From: Streptomyces uncialis | Lineage (GTDB): Bacteria; Actinomycetota; Actinomycetes; Streptomycetales; Streptomycetaceae | NCBI RefSeq assembly: GCF_036250755.1 | Contig: NZ_CP109583.1 | Coordinates: forward strand, 6,115,501-6,179,500 | Direction: 5' to 3' | DNA length: 64,000 nt | Part shown: one piece after another, positions 26,789 to 34,344 of the stretch | How the letters are laid out: each line of letters starts with the position of its first letter | Numbering within the stretch: position 1 is the first letter of the stretch | Notes under the pieces: generated by a model | Databases searched by the model: none | Told to the model about the DNA's origin: nothing | Seen by the model: only the letters and a program-made list of their open reading frames with translations | Program-made: the position numbers and the translations under genes

Positions 26789-28120
26789 ATGCGGACATTG
26801 TTCCGGTGTCTGCTGGACGAGCGCGAATGGCGCACACATAAGGCGTTCCTGGACCAGTTCAGTCCGGTAGCCGCGAGGCTCGGCGTAAGTGACATCGAAC
26901 CCGCCTTGACCACGTTTGAAGCGTGGTACTACGGAAAGCGCCGCCCGCAGCGAGACGCCCGCCGGGTCCTTGTCGCGATGCTCGGCTACAGCATCGACCA
27001 ACTGTGGAGCGAGGTGCCCGACGGGGCCGAGCCTGTACCAGCTCCCCCTCGTAAGCCGGTTGTGTTGCATACCGACCACACCGACCTCGGCATGGATCTG
27101 ACCGATATGAAAAGGGTAGGTGCCATGGCAGCACGACGTGCACGTGATTTCGTCCTCGGGGCTGAGCGAGACCGAGTGGGAGACGAAGCTATAGGGTTCC
27201 TTGACGACGAAGTGGGCCGTCTTGTGGCCGCCTTCCCTCGGGTGCCGTTGTCTGACATCTGGGAAGACCTCGCATCAGCCCAGGATGATTCCTTCAGGCT
27301 GTTGGAGAGCGGGCGACTGCGACCCACGCAGCTCCGGGACCTGAACTTCAAGGCAACAGTGTTGTCCTTCCTGATGGCCAAGGGCAGCAACGATATGGGT
27401 GATCCGAAGACGGCGATGGTTCAGGCCCGAGTGGCGCTTGCCTGCGCCAACGATGCTGAGCATCCTGGTTTGATCGCCTTGGTGAACGGCCTCAAGTCCC
27501 TCATCGCCTACTGGGCTGACCAACCCGAGGACGCACTCCACTTCGCCCGTCAAGGGCAAGCCCACGCATCGGCCCTCCACGGCACGGTCGGCCTGTGGGC
27601 GTTGGGGCTGGAGGCCCGCGCGGCGGCACTTCTGGGTGACTCCGAATCCGTACTTGCCGCCAATCGCGCGGCTGAAGAGCGGCGAGCACAGGTCGTCCCT
27701 GACGATCTCGACACTCTTGGTGGACTTCTCACGTACCCGCTTTCCAAACAGCTCTACTACACGGTGGAGTCGCAGGTACTTCTGGGAAATGGTGGAGAGC
27801 GCCTCAGCGCACAAGCTGCCCACGCGGTAAGAGGATTCAGCGACCCCGATGCTCCTGACTGGGCTTTCGGTGATCTGGCCGGAGCACAGTGCAATCACGC
27901 CCTGACCTATCTGTACGCAGGTGACCTGGATGGCGCTGCCGCAGTCATCCGCCCCGTACTCGACCTGCCCTCTCCACTTCGCAACAACGGCATTGTCCTC
28001 TCGGCGGCGCGCGTACGTCAGGCCTTGTCCATCGGCCCGGCGCGTGACGCGATCCTGGCCAGAGAGCTGCGTGAGGAGATCGCACTGTACGAGCCGCGAC
28101 GCCCCGCCCTCCCGCGCTGA
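26789..28120 (+). CDS. HTH/TPR-type regulator
   Basis: 443 residues. The N-terminal 70 residues ('FLDQFSPVAARLGVSDIEPA', 'TFEAWYYGKRRPQRDARRVL') look like an XRE-type helix-turn-helix. The rest is an all-helical repeat region of TPR type ('ALACANDAEHPGLIALVNGL', 'ALHFARQGQAHASALHGTVG'). Streptomyces encodes many such proteins, often with small partner genes, acting as peptide- or signal-responsive regulators. ATG 26789 follows GGAAGGGG. Base composition and codon use are less GC-rich than the neighbours ('GGTGGACTTCTCACG...'), suggesting acquisition or relaxed selection. A GNAT gene follows 23 bp later and may be co-transcribed. Confidence 0.85.
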   Translation: MRTLFRCLLDEREWRTHKAFLDQFSPVAARLGVSDIEPALTTFEAWYYGKRRPQRDARRVLVAMLGYSIDQLWSEVPDGAEPVPAPPRKPVVLHTDHTDLGMDLTDMKRVGAMAARRARDFVLGAERDRVGDEAIGFLDDEVGRLVAAFPRVPLSDIWEDLASAQDDSFRLLESGRLRPTQLRDLNFKATVLSFLMAKGSNDMGDPKTAMVQARVALACANDAEHPGLIALVNGLKSLIAYWADQPEDALHFARQGQAHASALHGTVGLWALGLEARAAALLGDSESVLAANRAAEERRAQVVPDDLDTLGGLLTYPLSKQLYYTVESQVLLGNGGERLSAQAAHAVRGFSDPDAPDWAFGDLAGAQCNHALTYLYAGDLDGAAAVIRPVLDLPSPLRNNGIVLSAARVRQALSIGPARDAILARELREEIALYEPRRPALPR

Positions 28121-28143
28121 GGGCACGGGTAAGGTCCCCCAGC

Positions 28144-28698
28144 ATGCACCCGATCAGTCGTGATGCTCAGCGCTTGAAACTGCGAGAACTCACCGCCGAC
28201 GACACGGCGGCGGTGTTCGCGATCTACGGCAGCCCCCAGGCCACGGAGCATCTGTCGTTCGAGCCTCGGAGCCCTGCGGACGTACAGCACATCGTCGCGA
28301 GGTCGATCGCGTCAGCGGTCGATACGCCACGTACCGAGTACGCGCTGGCCGTCGTCGAGCGCGGCAGCGGCGAGTTGATCGGGTTCGGACGCCTCGCCGC
28401 GGACCCGCACCAACCGAAGGCCGTCACCATGGGATTCGCGTTGCGTCCGGCGGCGTGGGGCGTGGGCTACGGAGTCGAGACCGTACGGCTTCTGCTCGGT
28501 CTCGCCTTCGACGGGCTCGATCTGCACCGGGTCTGGGGCGCGCGCTCTCCGCTCAACGAGGCATCCGCGCGCACCATGGCCAGGGCAGGCATGGTGGAGG
28601 AGGGCGTCATCCGCGAGCACATCCATAAGGGCGGCCGGTGGCGGGACTCCGTCGTCCACTCGATCCTCGACCGTGAATGGGCCGCTGTCCGTCCCTGA
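28144..28698 (+). CDS. GNAT N-acetyltransferase (RimJ/RimL-like)
   Basis: A 184-residue single GNAT domain. 'RLKLRELTADDTAAVFAIYG' is strand 1/helix 1 of the RimJ/RimL subgroup, 'VTMGFALRPAAWGVGYGVET' carries the acetyl-CoA pyrophosphate loop (usually QxxGxG, here WGVGYG), and 'LHRVWGARSPLNEASARTMA' then 'RAGMVEEGVIREHIHKGGRW' match the family's C-terminal strands. It would acetylate a protein N-terminus or a small amine. Acceptor unknown. Start ATG 28144. Confidence 0.9.
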   Translation: MHPISRDAQRLKLRELTADDTAAVFAIYGSPQATEHLSFEPRSPADVQHIVARSIASAVDTPRTEYALAVVERGSGELIGFGRLAADPHQPKAVTMGFALRPAAWGVGYGVETVRLLLGLAFDGLDLHRVWGARSPLNEASARTMARAGMVEEGVIREHIHKGGRWRDSVVHSILDREWAAVRP

Positions 28699-28768
28699 CG
28701 AAGCACGCGAGAACGACCCCGTCTCACACGATCACAGCCCGTTCGAGATCCGCATTTGGAGGCGTTCC

Positions 28769-29029
28769 ATGCATGAGCCTGCCGGGCTCAGGCCCTTGGC
28801 GACGTTCTTCCGGGGGAATCAGGTGGAGTTGCCCAGCACCGTGGAGGACATCCGTGCGGCGCTCCCCGCCGGAAGGCGGGAGGAGTTCGAGGGCGAGCTG
28901 GCCCGCTTCATCGGGCACTGGGCGCTGGAGTGCCGTCCTGATATCCGGGACGCGGACCGGGCGACGTTCGAGCGGCTTGAGCAGGGCGACTCCTCGGGGT
29001 TCACGGTGGCCGAGGACCTGGATTCGTGA
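28769..29029 (+). CDS. Small hypothetical protein
   Basis: An 86-residue protein starting MHEPAGLRPLATFFRG with a clear TGGAGG ribosome site 6 nt upstream, which decides against the longer 118-codon frame. The mid-part 'STVEDIRAALPAGRREEFEG' and 'ELARFIGHWALECRPDIRDA' is helical and charged, in the style of antitoxin-like or ribbon-helix proteins, but no family is recognised. It is bracketed by two GNAT genes on the same strand, and a GNAT-toxin/antitoxin relation is conceivable but unsupported. Confidence 0.65.
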   Translation: MHEPAGLRPLATFFRGNQVELPSTVEDIRAALPAGRREEFEGELARFIGHWALECRPDIRDADRATFERLEQGDSSGFTVAEDLDS

Positions 29030-29134
29030 GCGGACGCCGTGGCCGAGACCCGGGCCCAGGGCGTGTCCTGGCGGTCCGGTCGGCTGAGGAAAACCAGGTG
29101 CGGCCGGGCGCCGGGCTGGTGTGAGATCCGGGAC

Positions 29135-30009
29135 ATGACGATCGTTCTGAACGAGCCCGGCGTCGACGGGCTGACCGGGGCCGTGGACGCCCTCCGCGCA
29201 TGGCAGGACGACCGCACGCCGCTGCAACTCCATCCGGGAGACCTCGGCTGGGCGCTGGGCGCTGGGCGCTGGGTGCGGAGAGGCTGGCCGCGGCCGTCCG
29301 CACCTGGAGCGTGGGCGGACGGATCATCGCCGTCGGATACCTGGACGCCCCTGATCTGCTGCGCCTGACGACCGCGCCGGACCTGCGACAGGACGGTGAT
29401 CTGGCGCGCCGACTGCTGGCGGACCTCGGTGATCCGGAGCGCGGGGTCCTGCCGCCCGGGAAGGCCGCACTCGAAATCCCCGACGGCGCCCTGCTCCGCG
29501 AGGTCCTCCTGGAGGCGGGCTGGCATCCGGACGAGCCGTGGACGCCGCTGCGTCACGACCTCACCGGGCCGGTGAAGGACTCCGGCCTGCGGATCGAGGT
29601 GGCCGGTCCGGACACGGCAGGGGTGCGGACCGCGGTGCACCGCTCTGCGTTCGGCAGCCCGGCGTTCACCGAGGAGGTCTGGCACGTCCTCGCGGCCGGG
29701 CCGGTCTACGCCGACGCGCGCTGCCTGATCGGCTACGACGACCAGGACAACGCGGTGGCCGCGGCGACGGTCTGGTCGGCCGGGCACGGCAAGCCCGGCC
29801 TGCTGGAGCCGGTGGGCGTGCACGCCGACCATCGCGGTCGCGGCTACGGGACGGCGATGAGCGTCGCCGCCGCGGCGGCGCTGCGTGAACTGGGTGCGTC
29901 AAGCGCACTCGTCGCCGCCCCGAGCTCGAACGCCGCCGCCGTCGCCACCTACAGGGCGGCTGGATTCGAGCCGTCGCCCGAACGGCTGGACGTCGGCCGA
30001 TCCGCCTGA
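29135..30009 (+). pseudogene. GNAT acetyltransferase gene frameshifted at a 7-bp repeat
   Basis: The first 38 codons ('MTIVLNEPGVDGLTGAVDAL', 'RAWQDDRTPLQLHPGDLGW') are in one frame. The rest ('ERLAAAVRTWSVGGRIIAVG' to a GNAT domain with 'GVHADHRGRGYGTAMSVAAA') is in another. The shift happens at three perfect TGGGCGC heptamers. With one copy the frames join perfectly as L-G-W-A-L-G-A-E-R-L, and the two extra copies add 14 bp. The C-terminal GNAT domain (about residues 150-285) looks intact. It is either a recent pseudogene or a slippage-switchable gene. Confidence 0.85.
29249..29276. repeat. Heptanucleotide tandem repeat TGGGCGC x3 plus a variant copy
   Basis: Perfect units at 29249, 29256 and 29263, then TGGGTGC at 29270, inside a GNAT coding sequence. 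Unit length 7 means every gain or loss changes the frame. One or four perfect copies restore it. Confidence 0.95.
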
Positions 30010-30357
30010 GAACGATCAGGCGGCGGTACCGGACAGCCCGCGCCGCTGCCCCTGGCCGGGGCCGAACGCCTGCGGCGGCCCCCCTTCCTCCTCCGCCGCC
30101 GGACTATGGCGCGCCCCGGTTCTCGTCCTCGTCGCCTTGGTCCCACCGTCCAGGCTAGGTGGACGACCTCCGTCACGGATGAGGGCGCCAAGGTCGCACG
30201 GCGGCGCGTCGGCGCCCGCGCGTCCGATCCCGCGCTCCCCGCGCCTCGCATCGGACCCCGTCCGGGGAAGAATCCCCGGGACGTGAATCCTTTGGTGGCC
30301 GGGGTGCCTCTCATACCTGTGCGGGCGAACGGCGTCGGCACGGGAACGGAGGAAACC
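30010..30357. other. Gene-free stretch upstream of the sigma-factor operon
   Basis: About 350 bp with no credible gene. It should contain the promoter of the micro-ORF/sigma operon. I see nothing further that I can name. Confidence 0.4.
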
Positions 30358-30450
30358 ATGGACATGGTCATCGGTGGGGTCGTGGCGGCAGTGGCCGTCT
30401 GCGCGTGTGTGGTCTACGTGCTGCGCCGGTGGGGGCGTTCGCGTGGCTGA
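30358..30450 (+). CDS. 30-residue membrane micro-protein leading the sigma-factor operon
   Basis: Encodes MDMVIGGVVAAVAVCACVVY followed by VLRRWGRSRG: one hydrophobic helix with a positively charged tail, hence a type I single-span membrane peptide. The ribosome site GGAGGAAA is among the best in the window. Its stop codon overlaps the GTG start of the sigma-factor gene by 8 nt, so it is positioned to couple translation or to act as a membrane-bound partner of the sigma factor. It is short enough to be missed by automated annotation. Confidence 0.7.
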   Translation: MDMVIGGVVAAVAVCACVVYVLRRWGRSRG

Positions 30451-31006
30451 CGTCAAGTGGCCCGGGGAGCGGCTGATCGCCGCCGCGCGGGAAGGGGACG
30501 CCGAGGCCACCGCAGCCCTGGTGTCGGGCTCGCATCCGCATGTCCAGCGCTTCGCGTACTCGCTGTGCGCCTCGCCCCAGGACGCCGAGGACGCCGCGCA
30601 GGAAGCGCTGATCATCCTGTACCGCAAGATCGGGATGCTGCGGGCCTCCGGGGCCCTGGCCTCGTGGATGTTCCGGATCGTCCGCAACGAGTGCCTGCGA
30701 CGCTCGAAGTCGCTGCTGCGCGGACACGGCCCGCTCCCCGACACCGTCGTCCCGTCGTTCGAGGACGACGTGCTGCGGCGGCTGGAGGCGGACCGGGTGG
30801 CGGAGGCGATCGCCGCGTTGCCCGCCGACCAGCGGCGGGTGCTGATCATGCGGGACATCCAGGGGTACAGCGGGCGGACGACCGCCGACACCCTCGGCCT
30901 CAGCACCGCCGCGATGAAGTCCCGGCTGCACCGCGCCCGCGCCACGGTCCGCGAGACGTTGCGGCGCACGTCCCTCGACCCGGCGTGGGGAGGCGGCCAT
31001 GACTGA
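30443..31006 (+). CDS. ECF-type RNA polymerase sigma factor
   Basis: A 187-residue sigma-70-family protein with only regions 2 and 4. Region 2 is 'VQRFAYSLCASPQDAEDAAQ' then EALIILYRKIG and 'SWMFRIVRNECLRRSKSLL'. Region 4 is 'AIAALPADQRRVLIMRDIQG' and 'ADTLGLSTAAMKSRLHRARA' with its helix-turn-helix. ECF sigmas answer membrane signals. The neighbouring micro-protein and downstream membrane protein, both overlapping it, are candidate regulators, since no classical anti-sigma gene is present. GTG 30443 is preferred because it overlaps the micro-ORF stop; longer frames lack a ribosome site. Confidence 0.88.
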   Translation: MADVKWPGERLIAAAREGDAEATAALVSGSHPHVQRFAYSLCASPQDAEDAAQEALIILYRKIGMLRASGALASWMFRIVRNECLRRSKSLLRGHGPLPDTVVPSFEDDVLRRLEADRVAEAIAALPADQRRVLIMRDIQGYSGRTTADTLGLSTAAMKSRLHRARATVRETLRRTSLDPAWGGGHD

Positions 31007-31463
31007 CCGGAAGGGCGGTACGTCCACGGCGGATCACGTACACCGGCAGGCCGTGACGACGGCATCGACGGCCCCGGGGAACTTCGCCAGTGCCTCGCTG
31101 CCCCGGCATCTGCTGCGGGGCGGGGCCGGGTTCGGCGCGCTGGCCGGGTCCGTGCTGCTGATCCCGGCCGTGGGACCGTTCAGTCTGGTGCTGGCCCCGC
31201 TGGGACTGCTCGCGCTGCGGGGGTGCCCGATGTGCTGGATGATCGGGCTGGTGCAGACCGTGTCGAGGGGCAGGCTGCGGCGTTCGTGCGCCGACGGCCG
31301 CTGCGAGCTGACCCGCCGGGAGCCGTCCGACGTACGCGGCGCCCACGAGGTACCCGGTGCACCCGATGCACGACCCCATGTACGCGGTGCGCCCGGCGTA
31401 CGCAGCGCACATCACGTACCCGGCGTACCCGGCGTACCCGGGGTCGGCGTCAAGTCCGGCTGA
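30999..31463 (+). CDS. Small membrane protein with Cys motifs, coupled to the sigma factor
   Basis: A 154-residue protein whose ATG overlaps the sigma-factor stop (ATGACTGA). One hydrophobic hairpin ('FGALAGSVLLIPAVGPFSLV', 'LAPLGLLALRGCPMCWMIGL') is followed by a basic, Cys-containing stretch ('VSRGRLRRSCADGRCELTRR'). The C-P-M-C motif at the membrane face plus C-x4-C could bind a metal or form a redox disulfide. That would suit a sensor regulating the adjacent sigma factor, which is inference only. The last 45 residues are low-complexity Val/Pro/Gly/His repeats made by short tandem DNA repeats. Confidence 0.75.
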   Translation: MTDRKGGTSTADHVHRQAVTTASTAPGNFASASLPRHLLRGGAGFGALAGSVLLIPAVGPFSLVLAPLGLLALRGCPMCWMIGLVQTVSRGRLRRSCADGRCELTRREPSDVRGAHEVPGAPDARPHVRGAPGVRSAHHVPGVPGVPGVGVKSG

Positions 31464-31551
31464 CCTGCCGTCACGGAGCCGCGCCCCCGCCCGGTAAGCC
31501 CCTCGGCGTCCGCCCCGGAGCCGGTCGCGGGGCGGTGTCGGGCGGGGCCCG

Positions 31552-31959
31552 TCAGGAGGCCAGGTCGGCCGGGGACCCCGTACGGTCGGCCGGGGACCCC
31601 GTACGGTCGGCCGGGGAATCCGTACGCGCCGCGGGGACCCGGGGCGCGGGGCGTACCGGGGTGACGCGCCGTCCGGCCAGTGCGCATCCGAGGCAGTCCG
31701 GGTGCCCCGCGCGGGCCGCGCGGTCGCGGACCCGTAAACCCCGCTCCGCGACGGGCCGCAGGCCGGGGGGTTTGCCCCAGCCCGTGAGATGCATGGCCCA
31801 GGTGGTCAGGACGGCCGCCGCCGTGACCGCGAGGCCGAGCCAGATCCCCGGCCGCCAGGAGATGACGCCCAGTCCGGTGACCGTGCCTCCGACCGTGGCG
31901 ACGGCGACGCCCACCCAGCCCGCGAGGGTGTGGCCATGGTCGTAGGTATGTCCGCTCAT
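31552..31959 (-). CDS. Small membrane protein of the HGxxPAAW type
   Basis: A 135-residue protein starting 'MSGHTYDHGHTLAGWVGVAV', close to the His-Gly...Ala-Trp signature of actinobacterial HGxxPAAW proteins. Two transmembrane segments follow ('GVAVATVGGTVTGLGVISW', 'WLGLAVTAAAVLTTWAMHLT'). A C-terminal extension contains 'HPDCLGCALAGRR' (possible Cys metal site) and ends in three near-identical 7-residue repeats (TDSPADR, TGSPADR, TGSPADL) encoded by 21-bp DNA repeats. The start at 31959 has GGAAGG upstream. Function unknown. Confidence 0.7.
   Translation of the reverse strand: MSGHTYDHGHTLAGWVGVAVATVGGTVTGLGVISWRPGIWLGLAVTAAAVLTTWAMHLTGWGKPPGLRPVAERGLRVRDRAARAGHPDCLGCALAGRRVTPVRPAPRVPAARTDSPADRTGSPADRTGSPADLAS
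31563..31625. repeat. 21-bp tandem repeat x3 at the 3' end of the HGxxPAAW-type gene
   Basis: Units at 31563, 31584 and 31605, each beginning GGTCGGCCGGGGA and ending CCGTAC. They encode the C-terminal peptide repeats of the minus-strand gene and stop a few codons before its end. Confidence 0.9.
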
Positions 31960-32043
31960 GTGTCCGCCTTCCGGGCGCGCCGGACCGCGCCCACGGCATG
32001 CCGCGGCCACGCCACCTGCGCCGATCTATGATGGCTTAGCAAG

Positions 32044-32059
32044 TGAGAAATTTATCTTA
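32044..32059. promoter_or_regulatory. AT-rich operator-like palindrome upstream of the MarR gene
   Basis: TGAGAAATTTATCTTA is an imperfect palindrome (TGAGA/TCTTA arms) in one of the most AT-rich spots of the window, 18 bp before the MarR start and downstream of a TATGAT (-10-like, 32027-32032). It fits a MarR autoregulatory site. Confidence 0.55.
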
Positions 32060-32077
32060 CGTACTAAGGAAAGTTCA

Positions 32078-32545
32078 ATGGAGGGCAAGCCCCGCCCCGC
32101 AGCCTCCGCCTCGGACGTGCTCGCCGCGCTGGACGGCCTCGTCGCGACGAACATCGTGGGCAATCAGGAGTTCGCCCGGAACCTGGGCCTGAGCATCACG
32201 GACCTGACCTGCTTCGCGTATGTCCTGGAGGCGGGGGACACCCCGGTCACCGCCGGCGACCTGGCCGGCCGGGCGAACGTCACCACGGGGGCGGTGACCG
32301 GCATCCTCAACCGCCTGGAGCGCGGCGGATTCGTGACCCGGAGTCCGGACCCCGACGACCGGCGCCGGGTGCGCGTCGAGGCCGTCCCGGCCGCCGCCGA
32401 GCGTGTGCGGGCGGTCTACGACCCCTATCAGGCGCGCCTCGCGTCGCTGTTCGCCGACTACACCCCGGACGAGATCGCCGTACTCGCCGACTGGCTCACC
32501 CGCGCGTCCACGCTCGCCCGCGAGTACCTGGACGACTCCTGCTAG
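32078..32545 (+). CDS. MarR-family transcriptional regulator
   Basis: A 155-residue winged-helix protein: 'LGLSITDLTCFAYVLEAGDT' and 'PVTAGDLAGRANVTTGAVTG' form the helix-turn-helix, 'ILNRLERGGFVTRSPDPDDR' with 'RRVRVEA' is the wing, and long flanking helices provide dimerisation. MarR proteins usually repress neighbouring genes in response to small aromatic or oxidative signals. Target candidates are itself, the divergent HGxxPAAW-type gene and the downstream hydrolase. ATG 32078 has AAGGAAAG upstream. Confidence 0.9.
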   Translation: MEGKPRPAASASDVLAALDGLVATNIVGNQEFARNLGLSITDLTCFAYVLEAGDTPVTAGDLAGRANVTTGAVTGILNRLERGGFVTRSPDPDDRRRVRVEAVPAAAERVRAVYDPYQARLASLFADYTPDEIAVLADWLTRASTLAREYLDDSC

Positions 32546-32807
32546 GCGCGCCGACCGCGAGCACGGCAGAACCCCCCTGCGTGTCTCGATCCGACCTGAC
32601 CCGCCCCTGACCCGCCTTCGCCCCGCGCCCCGCTCTTCGGTCCCCGCCCCGCGCCCCCGGGTAGACCCTGAGCCGTCCCTGACCGGACCCGGAGATGCTC
32701 CCGACACGGGCGCCGCAGGGGCGGCGGCGCGCCTAACGTGACGACGTGCCCCGGCCGGGCCCGCACGTCTGACCACACCACCGCTCTCCTCAGGAGGAGG
32801 ATCAGCC

Positions 32808-34289
32808 ATGCCGTTAAGCGGCAGATCATCACCGCGGCGTATCGCCGCGCGGGGCACGGCCGTGGCCGGGGGAGTCGCCATGGTCCTCGTCGCCGGGCTC
32901 GCCACCGTCCCCGCTGTCCACGCGTCTCCGCCCGCCGCCGGGGCCCTGCGATGGGTGCCGTGCGGCGATCCGGCGAAGCCGGGAGCCGAGTGCGCCACTC
33001 TCCCGGTGCCGGTCGACTGGGCCCGCCCGGACGGGCCGCGGCTCGATCTGGCCGTGGCCCGCCGCCAGGCCACCGACCCCGGCGCACGCGTCGGCTCGAT
33101 GGTGTTCGGGCCCGGCGGGCCGGGCGACTCGGGTGTGGAGATGGTGGCCGGCCGTATCGGCCGGTTCAGCCCCGAGGTCCGGCGCAGGTTCGACATCGTC
33201 AGCTTCGACCCGCGCGGTGTGGGCGCCAGCGGTGCGGTGACCTGCTCCGGCGACCTGCTCGCCGCGCGGCCGTCACCGGAGCTGACGAGCCAGGCGGACT
33301 TCGAGGCCACCGTGGCGTACAACGAACGGCTCCGTGCCGACTGCCGGGCCCGTACCGGTCCGGTGTTCGGGCATCTCGGCACCGCGCAGACGGTCCGGGA
33401 CCTGGACGCTCTGCGGGCCGCCCTCGGTGAGCGGAAACTGACCTTCCACGGCAGCTCCTACGGCACGCTGCTCGGGGCGCGGTACGCCGAGACCTATCCG
33501 CGCCGGGTGCGCGCGACGGTGCTGGAGAGCGTCATGGACCACAGCGTCCCGACCGCCCGCGAGTTCCTGCGGGCCCAGGCGGTCGCGGCGGAGGATTCGT
33601 TCCGGGAGTTCGTGAAGTGGTGCGGCGGCAACGCGGACTGCGCGCTGCACGGCCGCGATGTCCGCGCCGTCTGGCGGGACCTGCTGGCCCGGGCCGGGCG
33701 CGGTGAGCTGGAGGACCCGTCGCGGCCGGGCAGCCCGGTGTCGCCCTCGGACCTGGTCAACAGGACCGCGTTCCGCAAGTTCTACGGGGCCGACCACGCC
33801 AGCCTGGCCACGGCGGTCGCGAAGATGGACGCGAGCGAGCCGCTGCCCGCCTCACCCACCTCGGTGGCGCCGCTGCATCCGGCGACCCCCGTCTTCTGCT
33901 CGGACTGGCACCTGCCCGTGCGCGACCACCGGGAGTACGCCTCGCTCGTCGCCATGATGAACAGGACCGCGCCCGACCTGCCCCATCTGCTGCCGATCCA
34001 TATGGTGGCGGCGTGCCTGGGCGCGCCGACCGCCGACCCGCAGCGCCGCCTCGACGTGCGCGGCGCTCCGCCGATCCTGCTGTCCCACGCGCGGCACGAC
34101 CCGGCCACCGGCTACCCGTGGGCGGTCTCCGTGGCCCGGCAGCTCGGCCGCGGCGGTGTGCTCCTCACCTACGAGGGCCACGGGCACGGCAGCGTCACCC
34201 GTGGCCCGTGCATGCGGGACGCCGTGGACCGCTATCTGACCGATCTGGTGGTGCCGCCCCGGGGCACCCGCTGCCCCGCCGTGCCGTAG
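32808..34289 (+). CDS. Secreted alpha/beta hydrolase (tripeptidyl aminopeptidase-like, S33)
   Basis: A 493-residue exported protein. The N-terminus is basic, then hydrophobic ('AARGTAVAGGVAMVLVAGLA'), ending in a typical signal cleavage 'VHASPP'. The alpha/beta-hydrolase core has 'MVFGPGGPGDSGVEMVAGRI' (oxyanion loop), 'FDIVSFDPRGVGASG', and the nucleophile S217 in 'FHGSSYGTLLGARYAETYP'. The C-terminal TAP-like domain follows, with 'PILLSHARHDPATGY' (acid) and 'VLLTYEGHGHGSVTRG' (His). It resembles Streptomyces SlpD/SlpE and tripeptidyl aminopeptidases that trim N-terminal peptides outside the cell. Paired Cys residues suggest disulfides. Confidence 0.9.
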   Translation: MPLSGRSSPRRIAARGTAVAGGVAMVLVAGLATVPAVHASPPAAGALRWVPCGDPAKPGAECATLPVPVDWARPDGPRLDLAVARRQATDPGARVGSMVFGPGGPGDSGVEMVAGRIGRFSPEVRRRFDIVSFDPRGVGASGAVTCSGDLLAARPSPELTSQADFEATVAYNERLRADCRARTGPVFGHLGTAQTVRDLDALRAALGERKLTFHGSSYGTLLGARYAETYPRRVRATVLESVMDHSVPTAREFLRAQAVAAEDSFREFVKWCGGNADCALHGRDVRAVWRDLLARAGRGELEDPSRPGSPVSPSDLVNRTAFRKFYGADHASLATAVAKMDASEPLPASPTSVAPLHPATPVFCSDWHLPVRDHREYASLVAMMNRTAPDLPHLLPIHMVAACLGAPTADPQRRLDVRGAPPILLSHARHDPATGYPWAVSVARQLGRGGVLLTYEGHGHGSVTRGPCMRDAVDRYLTDLVVPPRGTRCPAVP

Positions 34290-34344
34290 GCCATCCCGGT
34301 GACCGGGGTGACCCCGGTCGCCGCGGCCACCCCGGTCACCGTCG

